NCBI RefSeq assembly: GCF_000224145.3
Contig: NC_020168.2
Location: 4,871,480 to 4,935,479, forward strand
Length of the DNA: 64,000 nt
Source of the DNA: Ciona intestinalis
Taxonomy: Eukaryota > Chordata > Ascidiacea > Phlebobranchia > Cionidae
Direction of reading: 5' to 3'
In this document: positions 26,901 to 36,114 of the stretch, one piece after another
Layout: each line of letters opens with the position of its first letter
How positions within the stretch are numbered: the first letter of the stretch is position 1
The notes under the pieces: generated by a model
Database searches by the model: none
What the model was told of the DNA's origin: nothing
Seen by the model: only the letters and a program-made list of their open reading frames with translations
Position numbers and translations under genes: made by a program

Positions 26901-28615
26901 ATCGTTGAGTATAAGTTTTATCCATGAGCGTATTGCTGTTTACTTTGATTTTGTTTTTGTGCATATTTCTTGATCTTTACTACTGTAATTAAGCAAACAA
27001 ATACATGTAACATTGCTACCTGCCCCGATTTTCTTTTAATAGATCTACGAAGTTTGTTTTTCACATTTCTTTGTCGTGGTGTGCCTGGTGGCATTGCTTC
27101 TAGGTTCGCTATTTGTGTTTTGATCATGCTTGGTGTAAAATAATGTTTCAAACTTCGATCGTGCAGCTTTCCATTGCTAAGTAAGGGGCCCTGAATAAAA
27201 TAAGAAGAAAGTTTGAAATTTAAATAAAATAATAGAAAAAATTAAAAATTGGACAAAGGTAGAATATTTATAGGCAGAAAAAACGCAATAATATTAAAGT
27301 TGAAAAATGAGGACTGCTTTTTTGTAGCATACTGTTAAAAAACAAGCTCAATGCAGTTATACAGCAAACTTTCCCTAATTATCATCAATTTATAAAAGTT
27401 TGGGCTTATTCTTTTTAAAATTGAAAATTATGGGTTTTAAAACTTTGTGCGCTGTAAAGAAATGTAGGGCAATAGGACATCCAAATGTGCCTAACCCTTA
27501 AAATCCCAATCTAAAACACACATACAAAGTATTACATTGTTTTGTAATTCAAATCCTTATCAGATTACTTAAATTCAATAATAAAATATTGTTCAAATAT
27601 TGAACTTGTGTCAATACTATGTGATTTAAACTCTTAAGCAAGTCATTTTCTTTTGTCGAGCAAGGTAAACAGGTGAGGCTAATACACGCACGATGGCCAT
27701 TGTACAAACTACAATCAAGCTATTATTGCTTAATGGCCTTGAGCAAACATTTAACACATAATAGGAAAGATAAAGACAAGTATCGGGTAACTATAGCAAC
27801 AATGATAGTGCTTGTTTCAGCAACCACATATAATATACTAAAGTCGAAGTTACAATGTGATTGTTATGAAATGAAAAAACTCTTGATCGCCAACTCTCAA
27901 GACATATCATACATTGTTAAGTCACAGTCACAAAATTATTAATAAAGACTTTCTGGCTCCTCTGGTATAAAAACTACACCTTCCTTCCAAAATTAGTCTG
28001 CCATTACCCCAAATAAAGTCTTGCAAAATGGCAAATGAAACAAAGAAAAAAATTAACATTTTTTTACCAAAAGAGCTAAAAATTCTATAGGCCTATTACA
28101 ACATACATAGTAGAAGTAACAACAATTTTTTAAAAGATATTTTTTGCTAAGTTTTTTTATTACCGATCTTAAACTCGGGTAGTTTAGTTTAGGATGGTTT
28201 GTTCCAGAAAGATCGAACCCATCTTCCTTCCTTTGAACTTCCATGTAATAGTTTCTATTAAAAATATGTTTTTATATTTTACGAACTAATTGAATTTTGA
28301 CATTATTTGTTATAACGCCACATTGGCTTAGACAATGTGCTACTCCGAAATAAAATATAGAACACAGCATAACAATAACTTAGAACTACATAGTAAGTGT
28401 TGCCATACAACATATAACTGAGACAACATATATTTCAACTTCATTAGGAACAAATTTTGTTCATCATATAATTTACAAAAAAAAGCTTTTTTACAAGCAA
28501 TTGACAAGTTATACAAAAAAACTTAAGGTTATGTAAGTGCACGTCTATTAAAAGATTTGGTGTTTTTTGCTTACATTTTTTCTGCAACGGCATTTATTAC
28601 ATTCTTTGAAGACAT
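14951..28615 (-). CDS. Uncharacterised large protein with PLAT/LH2 domain and ankyrin repeats
   Basis: No named orthologue recognised. In-phase coding exons in transcription order: 28575-28615, 28164-28254, 27020-27190, 26057-26154, 25639-25756, 25241-25425, 24291-24443, 23886-24000, 20534-20656, 19859-20083, 19666-19744, 19281-19418, 19034-19145, 18194-18812, 17733-17862, 17441-17526, 16897-17126, 16548-16617, 16388-16486, 15896-16044, 15622-15744, 15333-15432, 14951-15121 (about 1141 residues). The N-terminal third is basic and low-complexity. The exons at 19859, 19666 and 19281 form a PLAT/LH2 domain (YTVTVKTGD, AGTTADIYLSLHG, SSWFVDYVSVK), usually a lipid or membrane-protein binding beta-sandwich. 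A roughly 200-residue Ser/Asp/Glu-rich exon follows (18194-18812), then about four ankyrin repeats (GWTPIHVAAAYG, GYTAMHMAAMHGH, GQSPLHLSCMSNH) and a Ser-rich tail. Five exons recur at 21135-23418; if both sets are used the protein gains 223 residues. A D-x-x-L-x-x-YF stretch near the N-terminus faintly recalls ERICH3. Confidence 0.85.
16130..16255 (+). repeat. tRNA-like SINE head, partial
   Basis: The segment reads 'CTGGTTAACCAGAGGATACC' then 'AGGTTCAAATGC', resembling degenerate A and B boxes of a tRNA-related pol III promoter, and continues like the copy at 620-735. It lies in an intron of the PLAT/ankyrin gene, antisense to that gene. Confidence 0.5.
18834..18900. repeat. short tandem repeat, about 14-bp unit
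   Basis: About five imperfect units of 'ATATAATGTGTTAG' lie directly upstream, in transcript sense, of the acid-rich exon 18194-18812, within 25 bases of its splice acceptor. Confidence 0.75.
20195..20350 (-). repeat. SINE family B tail, diverged
   Basis: It shares the order of blocks seen in other minus-strand copies: 'TTATCCTTGCGTA', 'TTATAACACAGG', 'CTTGTGTCTGCTTACACC', 'ATAACTTTGTGTGTGG', 'CCATTAGTGA'. It lies in an intron of the PLAT/ankyrin gene. Confidence 0.5.
21040..23740. repeat. Duplicated block, copy A (abuts N gap)
   Basis: This 2.7-kb block is nearly identical to 23791-26474. It starts at 'CCACATCTGAATTACC' and its last bases before the gap are 'TTTTAAAAAAAGGTT', both found at the ends of copy B. 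It holds five minus-strand exons of the PLAT/ankyrin gene: 23321-23418, 22897-23014, 22490-22674, 21540-21692 and 21135-21249, equal in length to those of copy B. Differences I noticed are scattered substitutions, small indels and a SINE length difference. Only a few change protein, such as Ser/Pro in 'GST(S/P)RSRR' and 'RPR(S/P)S'. Confidence 0.95.
21740..21965 (-). repeat. SINE family B copy (with allelic partner at 24500-24680)
   Basis: Read on the minus strand it gives the fullest tail of the family: 'AAGACACCTAACGGCAATTG', 'AACCCAGTGGTCACTAATGG', 'GTTTAAACTGTCAGTCACAC', 'AAAGTTACACACGTAG', 'GAACACCCAGGTTATAATGA', 'AATAAAGCAAGTTACA'. The partner in copy B of the duplicated block lacks about 24 bases in the middle. 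Confidence 0.65.
23741..23790. other. assembly gap, 50 N
   Basis: Exactly 50 Ns join two contig ends that carry the same 2.7-kb sequence. A fixed-length gap between overlapping but unmerged contigs is the expected appearance of an assembly join, not a biological feature. Confidence 0.98.
23791..26474. repeat. Duplicated block, copy B
   Basis: This is the second copy of the 21040-23740 block. It begins directly after the gap and ends at 'AAAGGTT', after which unique sequence resumes. Its five exons (26057-26154, 25639-25756, 25241-25425, 24291-24443, 23886-24000) start and end in phase 0 as a group. The gene therefore stays open whether one or both copies are used. Confidence 0.95.
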
Positions 28616-29299
28616 TGTAAAACTTCAATCTATAATACTTGTGCTTACAGGTCACTGAAGCCCAATATTAGAGAAATTTGAATTTCATCTATGAAAAAAC
28701 AAACAGTTAAGCTTAAAATAAGTCCATTAGTTGTTTAATTTCCCCAAATGGTTCGTTTAAATTCTAGTCTGAGTTTTAGGTAAACAGTATACGTATTTTT
28801 CCAGGACTAAATACTGCTAATATTGTATATTTATAACCTAGAACTGAGATATTGGTAATTGCACATTAATATTTTCACTGCAAACAACGTTGCTACAGAC
28901 GCAAACTTTGCGTTTGCTCTTCACTGTCACCGCGTGACTAGTTAAAATTACAACATTTCTATCAAAATTCTTTTAAAGCTAAGCAGATACGTAAGAAATT
29001 TCATTATTTATTTTTTCGACTGGCACAGTGTAGCATTTTTAGATAATAAAATAAGACATTTTTGCAACCTACGTCTACTTGCTATGATAAATACGAAACG
29101 TTTGTTTCCCTTTAAACGCATATTTTATTGAAATGCAGCACCATTGGAACAATTCATTTTTGGTAATATTAAACAGAATCATACAAACACCTTTTCTATG
29201 GCTTTAATGGCAAATTAAATATGTTTGAAAACGTAAACACATTTAACACACAGTAGTAAAAGAAAGTGCAAGTACTGCAACAAATAATATGGAGTTTCA
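28616..29299. other. spacer between two minus-strand genes
   Basis: It holds the presumed 5' region of the PLAT/ankyrin gene and, at 29124-29129, a minus-strand AATAAA about 170 bases beyond the stop codon of the upstream membrane-protein gene. Nothing else is recognisable. Confidence 0.5.
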
Positions 29300-30062
29300 T
29301 TAACTAAAGCTACTTTGCGTCGCAGCTTGATAGGACGGAGGAGCTTGTTCTGATTCATTTTCTTGCGCATTGGTCGGTAAGCCGACTCCTGGCAATGCCG
29401 TATTTCGATGAACACCGGAACTCGGTGAGTTTTCGTTTATCATGACCAGCGTATCATAGTCCGGTGGATTTGCACTGGCTGAAGTACCAGCCGTTGGTGG
29501 ACTCTCTGCCGCAACTGGAGAAGTACCGTTCGTCGCCGGTCGTATTTGATTCGCTATAGTTGTGACTTCTGAAATTGACCATGTTACAATGATGTTGATA
29601 TAATGTAAGGTTACTTAGTGTATTCTCCAATACCACTGCGCACACGCAGCATTCATTAAAAACATAAATCTAAATTGTGTCTCACCCGTTTGAGAAGACG
29701 TCGTCGCCCGCCTCGTTCTCGTATTTCGTCTGTTGCAGATAAACAGGAAAATTATGATCACCAGAAAACCGTACGCCCAATGACTGTCACCAGAGCTACA
29801 AAATAAAATGGCGGTTGATATTCACGTCACTGATATATCTATCTAAAACAACCATTTTGTCTCTACGAAAGCTCACTTACATTTTACTATTGGGTTCAAC
29901 TGTTGTTGTTACATTGTTAGTGAAATTTTCCGTGTTGGTTGTGTTTAAAATGTCCATTAACGAAAATATAAAATTCCGCCTGCTGCTGGCTTCTTGCAAA
30001 GCTAAATTTTCATGTAATGTTAACTGTGACCAATAACTTGCTACTGTTCTATTAACCCCCAT
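29300..30062 (-). CDS. Small single-pass membrane protein with two PPxY motifs
   Basis: Three in-phase exons, 29881-30062, 29686-29795 and 29300-29568, encode 186 residues. I do not recognise an orthologue. The N-terminal 60 residues lack an evident signal peptide but hold several N-x-S/T sequons (NRT at residue 4, NTT, NFT, NVT). One hydrophobic helix follows (GFLVIIIFLFIC, about residues 70-81) and then a basic stop-transfer stretch (NRRNTRTRR). The tail is rich in Pro, Ser and Thr and carries NPPDYDTL and APPSYQAA, two PPxY motifs of the kind bound by WW domains of NEDD4-type ubiquitin ligases. This predicts a type III orientation with a cytosolic adaptor-like tail. The start is the first ATG in frame. 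AATAAA lies at 29124 on the minus strand. Confidence 0.75.
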
Positions 30063-30947
30063 TCTCTCTCGGAGACAACATTATGTAACACAATGGGAAT
30101 TACGTCAATAGCATAAAATACCAGTACCACATACGTCTCGGATCCTCAGACACAATAAGACTATTGCTGGTATAGCCTAACTCTTTTTCTTTGCCAGGCC
30201 TTAAGAGTAGGGTGGAGGGAGATGGGATAAATTTTTATTCAATTTTCACTTCTAATTTGGTAGTAAACAAAAAGAATTCGAGTAATTATAAAACCTGATC
30301 CCTGCGACTACCAAATACCGCTGTTAATTGTTTAAAACACGATGAGGGTGTTTGGATATTATGTGCTAAAGGTGTACCATCTTTCCCCATCCTACTATAT
30401 GAAATAGTAAATTTACACATTACAGCCTATGAATACCTGTCTTTTATACAGCCGAATACCCAATAATAGCTAATACATTCGACAGAACATAATGCAACCG
30501 GATATGAACACAGATTACGCATCATCGGCATAATAGGATTTAAACGTCCGAAACTGACCTATAATTTATGACGTGTGTAATACTTATACGTTTATGTGCG
30601 GACCAGTTTGAATACCGTGTGTTAAAATGTTTTGTATATTCATGTACCTGCATATCAGTACTAAATCATCGTTTCTTATAGACATGCAAATAGGCCGCAA
30701 CATATAAGTGCGTACAAAACACCAGTAACATTCAATTTCATTTTATTAAAAAACTAAAAAGCACAGTAATGAAACGTACACGATATTTTTGAACAGAACA
30801 CGCCGAACGGGCGACACAGACGTTTCAAGTACGAAGCAAAAGTAATGGATACTGAGTCTCCCAGTGTAGATATTTGACGCCATTATACAGTATATGCTTT
30901 CCAAAATAAATGACCCGCATGTTGTAATGTAAGTTCAGGGTGCCTGT
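30063..30947. other. spacer with MITE and TTC26 3' end
   Basis: It separates the PPxY protein gene from TTC26, both on the minus strand. It contains a family A MITE (30205-30402) and a minus-strand AATAAA at 30742-30747, about 200 bases past the TTC26 stop. I see no other gene. Confidence 0.55.
30205..30402 (-). repeat. MITE-like element, family A, copy 3
   Basis: The ends read 'AGAGTAGGGTGGAGGGAGAT' and 'ACCATCTTTCCCCATCCTAC', inverted with respect to one another. The inner 'TTTGGTAGTAAACAAA' and 'GTTTAAAACACGAT' blocks are in reverse order compared with the copies at 44-50 kb. Confidence 0.75.
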
Positions 30948-33900
30948 TCACTGCACAGCTACTCTGTTCTCTTTTCCCCATTTCTTAATAACACGCGCGA
31001 TGTATTCGACTTGTGGGTTAGTTGAGTTACGAAGCAGCATTAGAACTTCACGTAATGTTTCCCTGCAAAAATGTTTAATGAAGGACTTGTAGTTATTGAA
31101 AAATCACTGAAAAAAACTACTTTTTTATAAGTAGGTTTGTGCGTTATATTTTCAGTAATGATCTCAGAATTTAATAAAACTTAAGGTTGAAGCTATTATG
31201 GACATTGACCTATTTAATTCAAGTAAGACCCTACATGGAGGCACCACAGGTAATGCCATAGTTGGCCAATTACCCCCTCTTTTACATTTAAACAAATCTA
31301 AAAAGTGCGGATCAAAGTCCCAACACATTTAATCAGCAATTTGTTGCCCTTACCTTGGTTCCTGCCCCGCAATAATTAGTTGAAACAGACCAACACAAGC
31401 CCCTCTTTTACCCTCCCAGTATTCAGGGTTTGGATCCAATCGCTCCAAAACATCAAAGGCTTTTGCTGAGATGTAGAACTGACCCATCTGTGTAGAAACA
31501 TCTTGTGAATACTTTAAACATTTTTTCTCAACACTACTTAGATAGTTTGAGGTTTAAAATTTTAATCAACAGAACAAGCACTTTAAGGTTGGAAACACAA
31601 TTGAAAAAACACAGTTATATTTAATTAGGAATGTATTTAACCTTGTAACAGTCGTTAGCAATCATCTGCAACAAACTGAAGGATTCTCCTGATGTTTCCA
31701 TTTTTAAGTAAAGTTCCCAAGCAAGCCTTGCTTTCTTGTTCATTATATCTGCAAGTTACGCAACAGTTTAAGTGTTTTTCAGTTGTGTGTAGTTGTTAAT
31801 ACTGTAGAATAAAACAAGTATGTTTTGTAAATTATTTATTACAGTACTTACAACTTCTTGCAAGCCAACTCAAGTAAACATAGTCGTTTTTGATCTTTTC
31901 ACTTTGTACCAGAAGAAACACCTTTAAGAGAAACAGGGTATTATAGAAAGGGATAAGAACACAATGAAAGTAAAAGTCATTTCAAAATTTTACCTCTTCT
32001 GCCTCTTTGAAGTTACCAGTTGTTGCTTTTGCTTGAGCGTAGTTGAAGTTGAAAACATCATCGTTGTAAAAGTAAGACTGTGAATTGATGAATAATTAAA
32101 TAGAAATAAAGACGTTTAGAAAGGTATAATTAGAACAGACAAGGAGTTGAGGGTTGTGGGTTAGAGACTTTAAAGGTAAGGGTCTACTCAGGGTATTTGT
32201 TCATAATCTGTCAATTTTAAACAAACAAGGAATTGTTTTTGGGATACTTTGTTTATTGATGGAAAAACATCAAATCACTGAAATACAGAGTTCTAGTAAA
32301 GTTAATTTACTCAAGATCACCTTAATGGAGTTGAGGTATATCAACACATCATCAAACTGTTTCAGTAAGAAGAAACAAGACGCCATACACTGTCGACCAG
32401 GAATTGTATCTGAAAAACAAAAGATGTTTGTTTTTTCTGCAGAAAACCAAATAGATATGAGTTTCTTATTTTAAACATTTTTTCCTTGTGATAGCAGACC
32501 TGATTACTGCTTGTCAATCTTCAGGCAATGTGGCCAAACAATTAAACATATGTAAATAGAAAAGATTTTTACGATAACAGCTAAAAGAATTTTTAAACTA
32601 AAATTGTTGTTCTAACCAAGTGGTTAGGAAGCACCAGCCTATAAACTGCACAGATAATTAAACATGTCTTTAAATTTTTTGTAAAGTAAAGATTTTTACC
32701 GCATTCACTCGCCGAGCTTCCAAACATTTGGAAATATTGTTGAGCAATCTTGACGTGTTCTCTCTGTAAAAAACAGATAAACTATTAAAACAACACACAT
32801 TTTTTACATTAGCTTAGTAAATAAAAACAGTTTTATATTTAAAAAAAAACTAATAAATGTATAAAAATATGATGAAAATTGGCTTGTTTCATGAAAAAAA
32901 GTTTTGTATTACATATAATCTTACCGAGCCTCTTTCTTGTCCTAAAGCAGCATTCACTACAGCTTTGATGATGTATTCCTGTGGACTAGTGGGATCCGTC
33001 TCCTTAATAAGCCCATAAGCTTCATCCAAGTCATCTGTAAAGAAGAAAAAAGTTAAAATTTATGTTGAAAAATCAAAATTTATGTTGAACTAATGTTAAA
33101 AAGTGTCTTTTTTTAAGCAAAACGAGAAGTATTGAAGCAAAAAAGAGGGATACTGGTAAATCAACATAAAAAGTAAAAATGAGTAATGTTTTACACATAC
33201 CCTGTCTCAAGTAATAGATGACCAAATTAAGCCTTGCTTCTGGTATAACATCTATCAATGGAGGCAACACTTGTAATGCTCCCTCTCCACTTCGAAACAC
33301 AACCTTTTATTAAGACAAGAAAAGTTAAAAGAGTTAAATAAAAGATTATAACATTGTTTTGAGAACCTTGAAAATATTTTAAATTTTAATAGTTACATTT
33401 TGAAGAAAACAGCGACCATTATTTTTAATTGCAATAAGCCTGGCTATTTCCCTGATGATTCTTTATAACAAAGACCTAGAATCCCTAGATTGTATCATAT
33501 TAGTTCAAATGGTTCATTACCAGGTTATGCTTGACAAGTTCAGATGCAAAACTGAATGAGGAAGATGATATTTCTTGCAGATGTTTCAATTCAGCTTCAG
33601 CAGCTTTTCCATTGAAAAGTTTGAAATGGTTGCAAGCTTTTAAGTTAACTGCTATTGCACTATCAGGGTAGGATTGAAGGTACACGGCCAATACTTCCTA
33701 AAACGTAATAAAACATCATTAACCAACATTTCCTAAAATATAAAAATAAAAATTTAATTTTTGAAATGCATTAAAAACACAAACAGTATTTTAAAACCAA
33801 TAACCAAACATAATAATTTTTACCTGTGAGACATCATAGTAATCAAGTTTGTAGTAGCACAAAGCAACATAAACATTTAAAGCCAAGAACTCCCTGCAAT

Positions 33901-35350
33901 AAATTATAATCAGAATTTTGCTTATCGGTTTACATTTCATAAATTAAAAAAAAATATGGGGAAATTTAGTTTAAAATACAAATAAAATTAAACGAATGTT
34001 AAAGATTTTGCAAGCAAACTCACACACACCAATCTTTAGGCAAAAAAACAAAATCACCTGTTTTCAAGCAGTATTCTTTTGTACACATCAATTGATTCTT
34101 GGTAATGAGATCTCATGTAATGTATGGAAGCAAGGCATAGCTGGTCCTCAAACTGATCTTGTAGGTTTTTGTGAAATGTCATCAATCTTTTTTCATCATT
34201 AAACTGTATGGAACAAAAGCGAAGAATGAACAATTAAATAACCAATTAATTGTTCTCTCTAGAACCTGTAAACCAAAGGCTCTGAATTTGTTTTTTACAC
34301 AATTTTCTACTTAAAAAATGACAGTTCGAAGTGAGTCTACTTATGTTAGTTTGTTGAATTTTTAAACCACGGTTATAAGGGGTACGGATATAAAATATAA
34401 TTGACTCACTTTGTGCGACAAGTGAAACAAGAGTCGATTCTGTAGGGATGACTTGGGTGCTGGAAACATGAAATTGAATTTAACTTCCATAAATATGGGC
34501 ACATAAATGACATAGAATGATATACTATGTTTAGTAACATGTGACATACACACCCTTCAGTGCAGCATCTTCAGCTTCCTTGTACATTCCAAGGTAGAAG
34601 CAGCAACATGAGAAGTTAAGCCACATATTTGCATCACATCCAGGCTGTTTGCACAAGTTCATATACATCTATATAGTAAAAAGGAGTCAGTCAGTTTATC
34701 ATCGAAAATAGCAAAGCACATAAAGAGTATGGATAACAATTAATTGTATTACATTACCCAAAAAACATGAAGTTAATCACCTCATACGCTTTCTTATAAT
34801 CTCCCAAATGAAAAGCACAAAAACCAATCCAGGAGTCAGTGTCCTTTTCTCCTTTTCCAGCTTGCTTATTGAACTGAAATGACACCAAATGTTACGAAGC
34901 ACAATGTTATTACAAAATCACAAACAATGATTAAAATCATTGATGGTAGTGGCGAATTTAATGCTAAGACACAGGCTAACGAGTAACCACTAATCCAGAA
35001 TGAAAAGAATGCATGGGAAATTTGGTTTTCCCAAATATTACCTTCTAACTTTGGGTATTCATAGGAAAATTCTGGCATGTCAATGGATTTTACACTAGTG
35101 TAAAACTTTAATTTTAAAGTCATTACCTCCAACACTGTCATAGCACCAGTGTAATCTCGAGAAGTCAACAGATCATCAACTTTTGGCAACTTCTTTTCTT
35201 TGCTTTTCTCCTTTTCACGAACCAAAGCAGATGCTCCACCAACTGCTGGTTTTTGTCGAGACAAAATCTATTTTGAATTGTGCATTAAATTTTCAAACTG
35301 GCACAAAACAACAATAACGGGTTTTGTTAAATTTTTAAACCACTTACCAT
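30948..35350 (-). CDS. ttc26: Intraflagellar transport protein TTC26/IFT56
   Basis: TTC26/IFT56 is a TPR subunit of the IFT-B complex that carries motility-related cargo into cilia. Seventeen in-phase exons, in transcription order: 35348-35350 (only the ATG), 35127-35267, 34781-34873, 34554-34668, 34410-34459, 34058-34203, 33824-33893, 33521-33697, 33201-33303, 32925-33034, 32700-32763, 32321-32409, 31994-32077, 31852-31921, 31642-31748, 31354-31487, 30948-31062. The product is 556 residues, as long as the vertebrate protein. It starts [12 protein letters not shown] and keeps strong family blocks: [87 protein letters not shown] and [20 protein letters not shown]. The start is chosen because the isolated ATG exon joins to ATTTTGTCTCGA, matching the vertebrate MMLSR start. 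Minus-strand AATAAA is at 30742. Confidence 0.97.
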
Positions 35351-36114
35351 GGTTGTTTTTCAATTGTGTTTGACGATTTCCAATTTGTGACGTGTTCTTA
35401 AAATATTAAATCACTTTTCCGCCAACACAACTACGTAATTATAAACTCCAAGTGATTCGAACGACTTACAAGATACCTAAAACTTCCCTGTACAGTTAAG
35501 TATTGTCGCTTGCATTTTTGTCATGGTGTTTAACAAATTGTTAATTCCAGCTGTTCGACTCTGTTTCATAGATATCTTAAAGGTATTTTTATACAATACG
35601 AATGTGCTGATTGCGCACTTCTCAGAGTTAAAAACAGAAAGAATTCAGTTTTCCTGGGCTTCCATAGTCACTCTCCACCTTCTGCTGACAACAGATTCAT
35701 GCTTAACTCCACAAATGGGTTTACGCTGAGTCTGTATATAAACATGTTTATATACGGACTCTGGGTTTACGACACAACGCCTAATATAACACTAATTCAA
35801 TACAAATCTTACTGTCTATCTACAGTATACGTCGTACTGCATACGGCCAAACCGATTCGGCTGCAGATCTTTATTACTGTGCAAGAGTAGATGTCGGATC
35901 AACTTTCATCATAAAACCGGTTTCCTTGTGCGTAATTAACTCTATATGATTAGCAATGAACTCGACCGTTTGTAATAATTTACTTGTATTCATGAAACAT
36001 ACAAAGCGGGAATAATGAAGATAAGAAATATAAATTCAAGAAATAGTGAACAACGCGAAATAAGTAGCACGATACATCTTGTATATGTTGGTAAGCGGTG
36101 GCGCTGGTGGGCTG
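35351..36114. other. TTC26 upstream region and SMAD6/7 3' spacer
   Basis: It lies between the TTC26 start and the stop of SMAD6/7; both genes are on the minus strand. It holds the TTC26 5' region with a 38-bp near-palindrome (35726-35763). A minus-strand AATAAA at 35870-35875 could serve SMAD6/7. Short frames in it look random. Confidence 0.5.
35726..35763. promoter_or_regulatory. 38-bp near-palindrome with TAAACATGTTTA core, copy 1
   Basis: The right arm is TGTTTATATACGGACTCTG and the left arm pairs with it at 17 of 19 positions. It lies about 376 bases upstream of the TTC26 ATG. The core combines two forkhead-like TGTTTA half sites head to head. A perfect copy stands at 62027-62064 upstream of TPX2. 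Whether it is a regulatory site or a small repeat is unknown. Confidence 0.5.
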
